DNA of 64,000 nucleotides from Hypomesus transpacificus (GCF_021917145.1 NC_061063.1:8325097-8389096), one strand, 5' to 3'. Numbered from the stretch's first letter, positions 12,909 to 28,784 are shown. Made by a program: numbers and translations. Notes: generated by a model from the letters alone, not told the origin.

Positions 12909-14029
12909 GTCTCTCTCGTTCTCTCTCTCTCTCGTTGTCTCTCTCTCTCTCGTTGTCTCTCTCTCTCTCGTTCTCTCTCTCTCTCTCTCGTTGTCTCTCT
13001 CTCTCTGCAGTTCTATAATGACTTGACAGAGATCCTACTCAAGTTCCAAAACAAGTGCAGTGACATCGTCTTCGCTCGCAAAACAGAACGTGACGAGCTG
13101 CTCAAGTATGTCTGGGTTCTGACCACCACCGTGTCTGCTTGGATCTCATTGGCTGAAGCTGAGCCAAACTGATTTGAGGACGTTGTATTTTGGATGAGTT
13201 GGATGTTGCAAAGCATTACCTTTATCATAGTGACTAATGATGTGGTTGTCGTGGTAACCCAGGGAGCTGCAGCAGAACATTGCCAAGGAGCCAAGCGCCC
13301 CTTCCTTCAACGTCCCTGCCTACCAGAGTGCCCCCGCCCCCGCTCCCGCCGGCCCCACTGCTGCTCCCAGGACCGTCTTCGTGAGTAGCCAATCACAACT
13401 TGATTAAGAAATGTAAACCAGGAAGTTGGTGTTGTGTTGAGTCTGTCATTTATGCTTAAACTCTATTTGCTGTCTCTCGCTCTCTGTCTGTCTGTCTGTC
13501 TCTCTTTTCCTTTCTACTAAGGCCCAGCAGCAGCCTGAAGTCAAGCCCCAGCCCCCAGCCAGACCCCCTCCCCCCTCTTTCACACCCCAGGCTGCTGCAC
13601 CCGGCAACCCCCCGCCCAACGTTCCCGTTCCTGGTAACCCCCCGCCCATGGCCCCGCCCTCCCAGGCCCAGGGACCGCCCTACCCCACCTACCAAGGCTA
13701 CCCAGGGTGAGTGCTCTGCCAGGAGAGGAACCAGCTCCTGTTCAGCCCTGCTAACCACCCTGGGGTCAGGGAACGCTACATGGATTGCTTCCATATTTGC
13801 TCTCTAATAGTCATCTTGTCTCTTTTCTTCTCTGTGTGTGTGCAGGTACTACCAGATGGGTATGGGCTATAACCCTTTCGCTGGCTACAACCAGTACAAC
13901 ATACCCTACATGCCCTACCAGGCTGCACCAGGACAGGCGGGCTATCCTGTACCTCCCCCCAACCAGCAGCAGCCCTACACCTACCCCCAGCAGCCTCCCC
14001 AACAGCAGCCCTACTACCCCCAGCAATAA
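5460..14029 (+). CDS. pdcd6ip: pdcd6ip / ALIX, ESCRT-associated Bro1-domain adaptor
   Basis: ALIX recruits ESCRT-III for endosomal sorting, cytokinesis and membrane repair. Eighteen coding exons: 5460-5665, 7397-7451, 7548-7617, 8102-8229, 8379-8532, 8733-8833, 10249-10365, 10696-10918, 11093-11216, 11303-11480, 11578-11689, 11893-12062, 12229-12477, 12616-12750, 13011-13105, 13263-13380, 13522-13706 and 13846-14029. Phases agree throughout and give 867 residues; human has 868. The Bro1 domain spans about residues 1-360, with NDFIYHDR holding the tyrosine equivalent to the human Src site. The V domain follows to about 700, then a Pro-rich tail. The tail keeps the PSAP motif (TSG101 binding) and PTAAPR (CIN85-type SH3 binding), and ends QQPYYPQQ. 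The ALG-2-binding stretch reads [14 protein letters not shown], with Gln where mammals have Pro. The start MATFISV is chosen over an in-frame ATG four codons upstream because it matches the family. Confidence 0.97.
5666..7396 (+). other. pdcd6ip intron 1
   Basis: This is a 1.7-kb intron. It contains an open frame of about 149 codons at 6178-6627 (+) with no recognised similarity and no ATG at its 5' end; I do not call it a gene. The rest is AT-rich unique-looking sequence. Confidence 0.6.
8834..10248 (+). other. pdcd6ip intron 6
   Basis: A 1.4-kb intron with a poly-G run near 8949, a poly-C run near 9828 and a (TG)n/(CG)n-rich stretch at 10013-10068. No other feature was seen. Confidence 0.6.
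12863..13008 (+). repeat. (CT)n tract with GTTGT interruptions abutting pdcd6ip exon 15
   Basis: About 145 bases are almost pure (CT)n broken at intervals by CGTTGT or CGTT. The tract runs directly into the CTGCAG acceptor of exon 15, so it is also the polypyrimidine tract of that splice site. Confidence 0.9.
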
Positions 14030-15318
14030 GCCCCGGCTCATCTCTACCCCCTCCAGCTCCCGCTGGAACAGACTTGCTACCCCCAGCAATAACTGTCAAC
14101 TCCCTCCCTTCTCCTCCTCTCTCTCTCTCTCCCTCCCCCCCTGCATCCCCCTCTCATCCCTCGCACCTCTCCTCCTCCCTGCATCCCTCTCTTCTCTCGT
14201 CCTTCTCCTCCTATCCTGCTGATGGCAACCAAACTGTGGGAGGGGAGGAACTGCGTCTGGGCAGCACTGCACTTCTTCTTAACACTCCTCCTCCTCCTCC
14301 CTCCTGTTCTCAAACTTTGGTTCTCTTAACCTCTCTGTCTCACTTTATCCCTTTACTCACTCTGCACTTGTTTTAAGAAAAGAAATCTTTTTTTTTAAAC
14401 CAGTCCTGTTTTTGTTTCATTTTTGTCTCTTCCACTCTCGTCTTTGTGAGCTAACCCTGTTTTTCTGCATACCGTTTTTGAATAATTTAGCTAATTCTTT
14501 ATTTAAATTGAGGCTTTTGCGCGTGTTCTAATGTGACTCCTCGTTTGTGCTGGATGGCTGTAGAACACTAGAGGAGTCGCCCCGTGGCCAGGAGATGGCA
14601 CGTCCCCTTGCCGCTGTGGCACGTGTCATTTGGGAATGGGGGGGTGGAGGGAGGGGGGGGGGGGGGGGTGGTCACGGAAGGGAGAGCATGTCCATATCAT
14701 CGTTTAAATTCCCCCAAGCGCCCCACTACTATATCTCCTATATCTTATTTTTGTAATGAATACTGATGCATCACTGAGGTGTAAGCCAATAGAAACGCTC
14801 GGTAGGTTTTCTAATGTAGACAGAGACCACTGAGGGGGACGCCCTGTCTCTCTCTGTCTCTCTCTCTCAACCAGGGAATGTTGGTATATTTCTGTTTTAC
14901 AATCAGAGGCTGTACATGGCTGTAGATGTGGGAGACCAGGTTATATTATATATGAATATAAATGACTCTGTATGTGGTTAACCAAACACTGTGTGCTCTT
15001 TGTGTTTCTTTGGTTCTAATGTGATTAAAACACCTCCGTATGTTAGCCAGGTATTGGTAGTCTTTTTTGGGGTCTATCTTCAGGGTTTACATTTGACATT
15101 TTGTTGATGTTAGCAGTCAGTGATTCACCGTGACGTAGTGCATAGTAAGGGAACAGGGGAAGAACAGCTCTCAGAAGTGTATAGTTCCAACAGTATTTCA
15201 GTGGTCAGTGTCAAAGGATGGTCTATTCATTAGCCACATCACAAAGTAACCACATCTCGGCTACCAGGCACAAAATAATTGTCTTTTAACTACAGTGGAA
15301 CAACAATCTCCATGACAG
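14030..15318 (+). other. pdcd6ip 3' UTR and downstream sequence
   Basis: Pyrimidine-rich 3' UTR follows the TAA. It includes a near-copy of the coding end (CTACCCCCAGCAATAA at about 14078-14093) and a poly-G run near 14657. ATTAAA at 15024-15029 is a plausible polyadenylation signal. No other gene is visible. Confidence 0.5.
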
Positions 15319-15515
15319 TATTTCTCAATCCTGGTCGTATGCCCCCCTGCCCTGCAGGTTTGGGATATTTAGCTGCTTCAACACACCTGATTCAAATGAA
15401 TGGGTCATTATCAGGCTGCTGCTGGGCTTGATAATGACCCATTCATTTAAATCAGGTGTGTTGAAAGAGGGGAAACATGTAAAACATGCAGGGGCAGAGG
15501 ACCAGGACTGAGAGA
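15319..15515. mobile_element. Palindromic MITE-like element
   Basis: The sequence folds back on itself. The left half holds TTCAACACACCTGATT and AATGGGTCATTATCA; the right half holds their complements TGATAATGACCCATT and AATCAGGTGTGTTGAA. The ends TTCTCAATCCTGGTC and ACCAGGACTGAGA are imperfectly complementary. This is the organisation of a common fish palindromic MITE. The target duplication has decayed, so the superfamily (hAT suspected) is inference. Confidence 0.75.
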
Positions 15516-16540
15516 GGCTGCTGTTATGCATAATGCAATGCATAAGCCAAATCAATGACATCATCAATGCAACATCAAACCCTTCTGTGGGTTCAGGGGT
15601 TTGCCTTTTTATAATAAGAAACCTCTTTCATATGTAGAACCACAAACAGGCGTATGTGTGTACCTACAAAGAGCAGCCAGGAGGTGGCAGTCACACCGCT
15701 ATCAGAGTTTCATTCCTGAGTTAGTTTACCCCTTCATCCAATCAGTGAAGGGAGTTATTCCATTACACCAATCAGACACCTTCTTAACCTTTCAAGCTCT
15801 GGGGTGGTCCCATTTAAATTATATGCAAATCATGTTTTGAAGGGTCATGATCTCATCCAATCATATCTCCCTGCGGGTGATTCTTCAGACAGATCTCATC
15901 CTCTGATATTTATTCAGTGTCAGGAGACTAATACGTCTGGAAACAGAAGACTGCTACACCTCGTTTCATTTCCCAATGTCATCACCTCTACTTCTTTTAT
16001 CCTGCCTCCCAGTTTTCCTTCCTCTGTCCCAAGTCTCTCTTTTTGGCTGTAGATGATGTCTCTTTTTGGGGTCTCTTTCTGATGATGCGGGAGAGAAATT
16101 GCACAGATTTAACCAGATTAACACCCCGCTTTCCCTGACAGCTGGAACAAACTAGCAGACCTTCTCTCTCTCTCTGTCTTTTTCTCTCTCTCCCTCTGTT
16201 TTCCCTGTCATTGGTTTTGTCTCTCTCCCTCTGCCAGAGTGCTTGCCTTACATCATGTTCTGTCAAAGACAATCGAAGCGCAAGATGTCGAACACATTTT
16301 TTTTTCCCCCGTTTGCGTGATGAAACATCACAAGTCTTTCATTCTAACAACACCAAACGCGCCACCAGAGAAGTGTTACTTTTTAATTGTCGAGGAGGAA
16401 ATAAAGGCGGCAAACAGCCGTCTGTGACAGGTGTGCCTCCTTAATTACCCAGAATGCTGCAAATGACTCACACACCGCACATTCACAGATTACCACAGAT
16501 CTAAGACCTTCTATTTGTGTCATTAAAACCGTGTATGATA
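15516..16540. other. Intergenic sequence before the Tc1 element
   Basis: No coding or RNA gene was recognised. Short CT-rich segments occur at 16163-16225. Confidence 0.5.
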
Positions 16541-18201
16541 CAGTGCCCTCCAAAAGTATTGGAACAGTGAGGCCAATTCCTTTATTTTTGCTGTAGACTG
16601 AAAACATTTGGGCTTGACATCAAACGATGAATGTGAAACCAGAGATCAACGTTTCAGCTTTTATTTCCAGGTATTTACATCAGGATCTGATGCACAAATT
16701 AGAAAATATCACCTTTTTGTTCGAACCCACCCATTTGTCACGTGAGCAAAAGTATTGGAACATGTGACTGACAGGTGTGTTTTGTTGCCCAGGTGTGTCC
16801 TATTACATACATTATTCAATCAATAAATACCACTGAATGTCTACACTCAGGTTCAGATTGGGTAAGATAGGTTTTGTCTATGCAGACTGTATTCAGAGGT
16901 GAAAACAACATGAAAACCAGAGCGCTGTCTTTGGGTGAAAAACAAGCAATTGTGAGTCTTAGAGAAGATGGAAAATCAATCAGAGCCATTGCAGAAACAT
17001 TGGCCATAGCCAGTACAACCATTTGGAATGTCCTGAAGAAGAAGAAAACTACTGGTGCATAAAGTAACAGACGTCGAACAGGTAGACCAAGGAAAACATC
17101 AGCAGTTGATGACAGAAACATTGTGAGAGCTGTAAAGAAAGACCCTAAAACAACTGTTAGTGAGATCAGCAACAACCTCCAGATGGCAGGAGTGAAGGTA
17201 TCACTATCTACTGTTCGCAGAAGACTTCATGAACAAAAGTACAAGGGCTACACCAGAAGATGCAAACCACTCATTAGCAAGAAGAATAGGAAGGCCAGGC
17301 TGGAATTTGCCAAAAAGTACAGAGATGAACCTCAAAAATTCTGGGACAAAGTTTTATGGACTGATGAGACAAAGATTAACTTTTACCAAAGTGATGGAAA
17401 GGCTAAAGTTTGGAGAAAGAAAGGAACTGCTCATGATCCCAAACACACAAGCTCATTTGTGAAACACGGTGGAGGTAATGTCATGGCTTGGGCTTGCATG
17501 GCTTCTTCTGGGACGGGCTCATTAATCTTCATTGAGGATGTAACACATGATGGCAGCAGCAAAATGAACTCGGAAGTCTACAGAAACATTTTGTCTGCCA
17601 ATTTAAGGAAAGATGCAACCAAACTGATTGGCAGAGCCTTCATCATGCAGCAAGATAACGACCCAAAACACACTGCCAAAACAACAAAGGAGTTCATCAG
17701 GGGCAAGAAATGGAAGGTATTAGACTGGCCAAGTCAATCTCCAGACTTAAACCCTATAGAGCATGCATTTTACCTGCTTAAGAGGAGACTGAAGGGAGGA
17801 ACCCCACAAAACAAACAACAACTGAAAGAGGCTGCAGTGAAAGCCTGGGAAAGCATCAAAAAGGAAGAATGCAAAAGTTTGGTGACGTCAATGGGTCACA
17901 GACTTGCTGCAGTTATTGAAAGCAAAGGATTTGCAACTAAATATTAAGTCTTATTCACTTAAATATGTTTTGAGTATATCTGTTCCAATACTTTTGATCA
18001 CATGACAAATGGGTGGATTCAAACAAAATTTGATATTTTCTTAGTTGTGCATCAGATCCTGATGTAAATACCTGGAAATAAAAGCTGAAACGTTGATCTC
18101 TGGTCTCACGTTCATTATTTGATGTCAAGCCCAAATGTTTTCAGTTTACAGCAAAAATAAAGGAATTTGCCTCACTGTTCCAATACTTTTGGAGGGCACT
18201 G
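16541..18201 (+). mobile_element. Tc1/mariner DNA transposon, 1661 bp
   Basis: The element starts CAGTGCCCTCCAAAAGTATT and ends with the complement AATACTTTTGGAGGGCACTG, flanked on both sides by TA, the Tc1 target duplication (16539-16540 and 18202-18203). The terminal inverted repeats are about 210 bp and contain a second, inner copy of the repeat (GCAAAAGTATTGGAACA near 16746, and its complement near 17981). This is the IR/DR layout of Sleeping-Beauty-like elements. The arms remain highly similar, suggesting fairly recent insertion. It lies between pdcd6ip and arpp21. Confidence 0.95.
16910..17947 (+). pseudogene. Tc1 transposase with one premature stop codon
   Basis: The frame is open from ATG at 16910 to the TAA ending at 17947 except for a single TAA at 17060-17062 (codon 51); length without it is 345 residues, typical for Tc1. 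Seen in order: an N-terminal paired-like helix-turn-helix (SLGEKQAIVSLREDGKSIRA), a GRPRKT AT-hook-like linker, a second helix-turn-helix, then the DDE catalytic residues in WTDETK, QQDNDPKHT and SPDLNPIEH (DD34E pattern) and a Gly-rich HGGGNVM box. The stop lies between the two DNA-binding subdomains. As written, a full-length transposase could not be made without readthrough; the catalytic half is undamaged. Confidence 0.93.
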
Positions 18202-18203
18202 TA

Positions 18204-19380
18204 TATAAGCCAATCTCTTTAGAATCAACTCCCTTTTTTTCTGGCTGATTCTCCATCTCTCTCCATCTCTTTCACTCTCCGTATCTCTTGTCACCTATTC
18301 TCTGGTACACTCTGTCCTTAGTGTGTGGGAGGAAGAATAGAAGGAGATGCTGAAGGGGAAGTGGTGTATGAGCGTGTGTGCGTGCGTGCGTGTGTGTGTG
18401 TGGTGCAACAGGAAGCTGACTGTTCTAGCCAACCTGTGTGGGTGAGAGAAGGGGGGCTTGGGGAAGTTTTTCAAACAAACATTGATTTCTTGCTTGTTAC
18501 TGTAATTTGTTCAACACAACGGTGGTCTTCCTTCGTAATCAGAAGTAGGGATAGCAGTGTAGCCTCCAGCATCAGAGTGGGTTAAGCCCTGAGATATGAT
18601 AAGTGACTCTCTGTCACCACTGCAATTGATACTGGAGATCTGAGAGAGTGTATGTATGTCTTGCTGGGAAGACTGACGTCAGCAGTGCCACCTGCTGCAG
18701 TAGGACCAGGGCCAGCGATCCACATACACACAGGCAGCAGAGGTCAAAACAGTCTCTTCTTTCTCTCTAACGGTGTCGATGATGTGATTTGCTTTACCCT
18801 CCACTGAAGCTATTCTCGGACTCTCGTTCACCATCCCACTGTTCCTTCCCCCCCTGCTCTCTCCCTTTCCCCCCCCCCTCTCTCCCTCTCTCTCCCTCTC
18901 CCCATCTGTCTCCCTTGTAAATCCTCTCCTCACATTCTCTGTTACCCAGCTCTCTTCACCCTCCATATCTCTCTTCACCCTCCATATCTCTCTTCACCCT
19001 CCATATCTCTCTTCATCCTCCTTCTGTCACCTCCCTTCACTCTCTTTACCTCTCCATCCTCTCTATGAGTCATCAGACTGAGATGTTACTGTGAGAAAAG
19101 AGCAGACACACTTGGACTGTACCACAACATTGCAACACCTGTCTGTGGGACTGTGCGTGTGACTGTGTGACTGTGTGTGTGTGTGTGAGAGAGACTGTGG
19201 CTGTGTGCAACTGTGAGTGAGTGCTGTAAAGTGTGCAGCTGCCTTAGGGTGCACAGGAGAGCATTGAATAGTTGAGATGGAGAACATGTCCCTCTCTTAC
19301 CGTAACCGTAAACACCAGAAGAATGTTCTGGTCCATATATGGTTTTAAGAATGCGTATGTGTGTGAGTGTGTATGCGTGG

Positions 19381-19431
<51 letters not shown>

Positions 19432-20908
19432 TGCATGACCGTGTCCGCTCCACACTTACTCTGTGTCTCTACTTCCAGCTCTGCAGAGTTGTTCTGGCAC
19501 ATATTGATTGGTTGTTTTGATCTTTGGCAGGAAATGAGATGGTCGGTCTCATCACCTGTGTGACCCCAATCACAGAGCTGCTGTAATGATCTGAGCTCTC
19601 AGATCTGATAACCTCCAGATCACTGCTGGCATCCTCTCAACTGATCGATAGCAGCCATCACTCAACCTCTATTACTGCCAAGATGAGTTCAGTTGTGTGC
19701 CTGTGTGTGTCAGTCAGTGTGTGTTTGTCTCTTAATTTCTCATTATCAGAGCACCTGTTGTTGAGAACTTGTTTCCCCCCTCTGTGTCACTCGTGGTGTT
19801 TTCTGAGGGTCTGAAATCAGCTGTGTTATAACTGTTATCATTCTTCATTAGTTGAATAATGGTGAAAAATCAAGGTTCTAAACCATTTTCGTGATGTGGT
19901 GTTTTTTTGTGTGGTGTTGGAATTGAAAAGGGTTTGGTCACATCCAGGAAGTGTGGTATTGTGGTATTGTTCTTTTAATTAGGCTATTATACACTGTGGG
20001 AGGCACAGCCCATAATAAGATAATTTAAACTGGATATCTAAGCGAGTATCCATAGAGACCGTTGCTATGGCAGCGAGAAATCTCATCTCATTAAGAACAA
20101 ATAAAAATAGCTGTGCAACTCATATAGTCATGACATCCTCAGCTGAGAGGATTGTCTAACATACAGAGGATAACTGTGGGTGTGTTTGTGTTATGGATGA
20201 CCTGTCAATCAGAGTGGCAGCTAGGGGTCCCTAGTTGGAGCCGTAGTCCAAAAAGAGAACATTGTGTGTGTATGTGTGTGTGTGTGTGTGTGTGTGCATG
20301 TTGTTTAAAACACTCCCCTCGGAGTTCCTTCAGAGTCAGGAATCAACAGAAGGAAAGATAAACATGGAGAACAAAGATGGTGGACGAGAGGAGAGAAAGG
20401 AGGAGGGTTTGCTTAAAAGAAAAGAAGATGGAGAGTTAAAAAGATGAACAATGATGTCAAACATCCGTTACCAGCCACTTAACCCACTAAACCACTAACC
20501 CTGTGGTGGTTATAACAGGTGTTCTCCTAGCTACTGCATGCAAACACACTCACACACACACAAACACACACACACACCAGGGGCTCTATCCCATCTGTTC
20601 TGTATGTTTCTAAGCTGAGGGGGAGAATCCCCCCCCCCTGGCTCCCAGGGTACAGTATGCACCCCATGGGCCAGGGCCTTCCTGCTGCAGCCTGGGTTCC
20701 CAGGCCCACTGCCGCATGTCCCCCCCTTTCTTTCTCCCTGTCTACCTTGACCTGTCTCTATCCAACAAAGCAGAGAAAATGAGTTTCAAAAAGGAGATTG
20801 AGAATCTGAAGCGGCAGTGAAGGAGAGTTTAAAATACTGCACTGATGCTCGTCATCAGCGTCCAAAGCATCTGAAGGGGTTTTGTCACCCCTCATGAAAA
20901 GCTTGGGG
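18204..20908. other. Intergenic sequence upstream of arpp21
   Basis: No exon was recognised. It holds a 22-bp CT-rich tandem repeat (CTCTTCACCCTCCATAT, about 18950-19020), (TG)n at 19384-19428 and 20263-20297, and assorted CA tracts. Long frames here come from these repeats. Confidence 0.5.
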
Positions 20909-21088
20909 AGTCAGATGGCTGAGCGGTGAGGGAGTCGGGCTAGTAATCAGAAGGTTTCCGGATCGATTCCCCACCGTGTCCTTGGGCAAGGCACTTCACC
21001 CTACTTGCCTCGGGGGGAATGTCCCTGTACTTACTGTAAGTCGCTATGGATAAGAGTGTCTGCTAAATGACTAAATGTAAATGTAAAA
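20909..21088 (+). mobile_element. tRNA-derived SINE, copy 1
   Basis: The head GTCAGATGGCTGAGCGGT resembles a tRNA-Leu/Ser-like A box, followed by a B-box-like GATCGATTCCCC. Then come GGCAAGGCACTTCACCCTA and the tail GGATAAGAGTGTCTGCTAAA. AAAAGCT at 20897-20903 and again just after the tail is a likely target duplication. Three further copies lie near 36605, 46751 and 55104. Confidence 0.85.
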
Positions 21089-21576
21089 GCTAATATAGAT
21101 CAGTTGATATTCATGCTACTTAACTTAAGAAGAGGTATTTTACTCAATAACACACACATGATCTAGGAACTATGACACAATCTCTAATGAAGCAATACTT
21201 GGTATTCTCCCTGAGTCATTCCTGTAAAAGACTGTCCAAGGACTATCTAACTGTAACTGATGTAACAAGCTGAGTCAAATAAACGCACGCGCGCGCGCAC
21301 GCATGCACACACAGCTGTGCTTGGATATATTTTACATAAGAGGGCAACCATGGGCTATTTCTGTGCCCTGCAATGGGGAAATAAGCGCCACATAGTCTCT
21401 TCAATGCTTACTAAACCACCCGTCAAGCAGGTGTCTAGTGTAATGTACTGTATGCCTGTGTGCGTGAGAGAGAGAGACTCATTATAAAGACACTCCTATT
21501 AAGTGCGCGTGCGTTTGAGTATGCGGGGGCGTGGGTGGAGAGAAAGAAAGAGGAGGGAGAGAGAGAGAAAGCTAGA

Positions 21577-21578
<2 letters not shown>

Positions 21579-21660
<82 letters not shown>
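21579..21660. repeat. (GA)41 microsatellite
   Basis: Perfect GA dinucleotide run. It lies immediately upstream of a possible arpp21 leader exon. Confidence 0.95.
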
Positions 21661-21662
<2 letters not shown>

Positions 21663-21664
21663 TC

Positions 21665-21824
21665 TAAATAGAGAGGCTGCTAAGTGGGCTGACACCGACA
21701 GTGAAAAGAAAGCATTGCGCGGGGAACAAGGACTCTACAAAACGAACAACATACGGAACCGTCCAGAAGCATTCAATCTTGACGAAGACGCCGTAACATA
21801 TACACGCTGATACGTCACCTGGAG
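21665..21824 (+). other. arpp21: Candidate non-coding first exon of arpp21
   Basis: Unique sequence follows the (GA)n and ends in a good donor, CACCTGGAG|GTAAAT at 21824. A CRE-like TACGTCAC lies just upstream of the donor. The assignment to arpp21 is inference from position and strand only; the transcription start is unknown. Confidence 0.3.
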
Positions 21825-22766
21825 GTAAATTAATGCATTGAAAATATATGATTTTGCTGTGTGTGTGTTGTCTCAATGAGAGGTAGGCTAATCGCCGTAT
21901 AGGCTACTGTTGAATATACAGTATTACATTCTGACAACTATGTGTCAGTTGGATGTATTCAAACAATCCCTAAAATAGCCTTCCTCTTTCGTGTATTGCC
22001 AGTTTTCCACTTTGGATTGAGTTTATAGATTGCGATATTACAGCTCTATGTAGAGTAGACAAACAATGCCGGTGTTCTGGCTACATGTTTTTGTCTCGGT
22101 TTAGTGATCCTGTCCTATACCTATACTTGGTCTTTGTTGTAAGTGACTTCGTGCAGTACCCTGTACTGTGTGCGTCTGTACAGTCCGTTGCGACCACCGC
22201 GGTGGCCCAGTGCGGCTGACAGCGTGATGAAGTCCACGAGCAGGAGGTCCTCAATCGTTGTAAAAATAGCGCGAGTGTCAGCTTCGCCAAGAGAATGCAA
22301 TGCGCACTGACGCACACAGACATACAGACAGGCAAACACAGGTCAGACAAGCCACCAACACTCCGCGCTTACTGACATCTACATACAGTAAAATATCCTT
22401 TCAATTGACTCTAGTTCTTAGGATTCAATAACTCTTTTCTTTTTGAACCACGATAGGACGCACTAGTTTGATTGATAGTTTGATACGCGTGCCTGTTGAT
22501 AGCATACATAATAGAACTGGGTAGATATTACACAGCTTTTGACTTATTCCAGGCTTGAAGCATTCTAGGGCAGCAGATGGATGATGATGATGATGATCCT
22601 GGTGCGCGCTGTCCCAGCTTCCCGCTGCCATCCGTCATGCGTTAATGAGCGTGTCGCAGCTTTCTCTCTCGAGCAGCGCTTCTTTTGCAGCTCTAACCTC
22701 CTCTGAAATCCCGTTTACATGGTCGACAACATACAAATCAAACACCGTGGCTTCGCTCTGCTGGTT

Positions 22767-22770
<4 letters not shown>

Positions 22771-22842
<72 letters not shown>
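22771..22842. repeat. (CT)n microsatellite
   Basis: About 70 bases of uninterrupted CT in the presumed arpp21 5' intron. Confidence 0.95.
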
Positions 22843-22845
<3 letters not shown>

Positions 22846-23825
22846 TCTTACCATCTCTGTCACTTGTTATTTCTCAGACCCTCTCTCTCCACCTCTCCCG
22901 CACACTGTTCATTCATGCCATTTACCCACCAGCCACTCTCTACCGCTGCCTTCTCTCCGTCTTTTTTTTTGTTCTCTCCATCCATCTCTCTTCTGCCCCA
23001 CTCTACAGCTCAGCAGCCTCCTCCTATCTCCGCATCTCTCTCTCCTCCCTGTTTATTTCTTCCAAGGCGACTAAATCTGTCTGGTCTGGTGTCCTACCAA
23101 TTACAAATGTAAGACATGAAACCTCTTCAAAGTTCCTTTGTAAACAATGTAACCCGTAAACCCACTGCCCTCTTGGGACCAGACTGACAGAAGTACATGT
23201 CCTCTACAGCCACTGTTTGTTAACCAGTATACCACGGCAGTCATTCTCCTCCTCTGTGTGTGTGCGTGTGTGTGTGTCCGTATATACACGTGTGTGTGTG
23301 TGTGTGTGTCTGCGTGCATGCGACCACCAAAGTCCCACTCTTGGGCTCAGGAGCTCAGCTAGGCATTCTGGGAATATCACGGGCAGCAGATCGAATGATG
23401 CCCCCTACAGCTGCTGTTACTAAGAAAAGCCAGAGAGCACACACACACACACTCTCCAAACACATTGACAAGCACACATTTACACAGCAGACACTCACAC
23501 ACATATCCACACACACTATTTCATATGTGGTGCTCATGATACCATGGTGACAGAGAAATGAACTCTGGACAGTAGTGAACTGTCTCGTGCTAAGCTTAGT
23601 CTATTTTATATCCTGCATGTACAGACAACAGCTGACTTCCTCCTAATTTACTTTACGCCCTCGCTCTTTCCTTCATGTACACACACACACAAACACACAC
23701 GCTTTATGTCACATTCAGAGCGGCTTCATCACTCACACCAACTGTACCATCCCTATTTAGACACTCATGGGTGTGCGTTTTAGTGCAAGGGCGTCTCAAG
23801 CTTTGATTCTCCCTGTGTGCTTCAG

Positions 23826-23915
23826 GTTTTCCTTTCTGTCCACTCCTGGGAACATGGAATATCTGAGGACATAAACCATCCGAGAGACTGCTTCATATAA
23901 ACATCATACACACAG
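23826..23915 (+). other. arpp21: Candidate second leader exon of arpp21
   Basis: A 90-base stretch lies between a CTTCAG acceptor and a CACACAG|GTAAGA donor, 80 bases upstream of the first coding exon. It has no long open frame, as expected for 5' UTR. Evidence is splice-site quality and position only. Confidence 0.4.
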
Positions 23916-24003
23916 GTAAGACATGCTCGTACACACACACACACCACACACACAAAAACCTGAACATGACCCCCAGTGTATGTGTCTGTTGTAGGTCAGA
24001 GAC

Positions 24004-27621
<3,618 letters not shown>

Positions 27622-27721
27622 NNNNNNNNNNNNNNNNNNNNNNNNNNNNNNNNNNNNNNNNNNNNNNNNNNNNNNNNNNNNNNNNNNNNNNNNNNNNNNN
27701 NNNNNNNNNNNNNNNNNNNNN
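27622..27721. other. Assembly gap of 100 N
   Basis: Exactly 100 N, the usual placeholder for a gap of unknown size. The arpp21 exon is open on its left side and nothing resembling arpp21 is seen on its right. Confidence 1.
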
Positions 27722-28784
27722 TGAGACTGTCATGACTGAGTTATGACTAAACGCTGTTCTTTATGACAGTATATCATCTAGGTCACTTCCTGCCTTGAGG
27801 TAGCATTCGGATCATTTGGACAATTTCTTTATGTCATTTTCATCTCATGTAATTCACTTGTCTGTCTGTTCATTTCCCCAAATGCTGTTTTACTTCCTTT
27901 CTCTACCAGTCTCTCTCCGACCACCTGTTTGTGTCTAAGGCTTGAAACATGCATACCAGTTTTGAAACACATGTGTCGGTTTAGACACAGATCATTTATG
28001 TAAGTCTGGTGAAGAATGTGATGCAGCTCTTTGCCTGTGCGTGTCTGAGAGAGAGAGAGAGAGACAGAGAGAGAGATTTTCAACTTTGGGATTGCTTAAC
28101 AAGAGACAAGCTGGGGTATTTCTCAACTCAAACAGAAAGTTACCAGTCATTAAAACAGTTTGTTATGGATATTGTGTGGTCAGACTTGGTAATATTACAC
28201 CATGACAGGGAGCATGGGGTTGGTATGAGGACACCAAGGCCAGGGTAATGTCTGGTAACGTACAGTGCCCAGATAAATATTCACACACACTCACATTCAC
28301 TTTTACTCATCACAGCGCCCTTTCTGTCCTTCACGGCAAGATTAAAGAGGTACTGAAAGTCAAATGAGAACGTGACACAGATGGAAGGAGAGACAGACAC
28401 AAGAAAACAGAAGAGAACATGGGAGAGAACACTTCCATGACGCTACTTAAAACCACTCAAAATCAGTCTACTCCCTCCCAGACCCTCTTCCCACCCACCC
28501 CACCCCACCCCCACCCATTCTCTTTCTCTTCTCCGGCTTTCCATCCCTCTTTCTGAAGGGCCAGCTTGTTCATATGCTTCCTCCCCCATACCGCTCTCCT
28601 TTCTTTAGAATTTCTGTAGAATTTCTATTCTTCACCATTTTCAACGCCTTGCTACCCTCCTGCCCCTCCCGTCTGTCTCTCTCCCCATCTTGTCTGTCTT
28701 TGTCTCCCCTTTTCCCCTTCCCCCAGTCTCTCTCCCCCCTCCTCCCTCGTCTCTGCACAGGCTGATGACATCATGAACAGCCGG
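27722..28784. other. Sequence between the gap and fabp3
   Basis: No arpp21 exon or other gene was recognised. Short GA and CA tracts and CT-rich DNA lead into the fabp3 promoter. Confidence 0.5.

Noticed and set aside
20909-21088. tRNA-Leu/Ser-like gene
   Set aside because: The A- and B-box-like sequences belong to a repeated SINE with a shared body and tail found four times in the window; no complete cloverleaf can be formed.
21460-21810. 116-codon Arg/Glu-rich reading frame
   Set aside because: It is the translation of the (GA)41 microsatellite; similar Ser/Leu, Thr/His and Arg/Glu frames at 22645-23159, 27165-27617, 47165-47581, 59393-59729 and 62033-62575 are microsatellite translations too.
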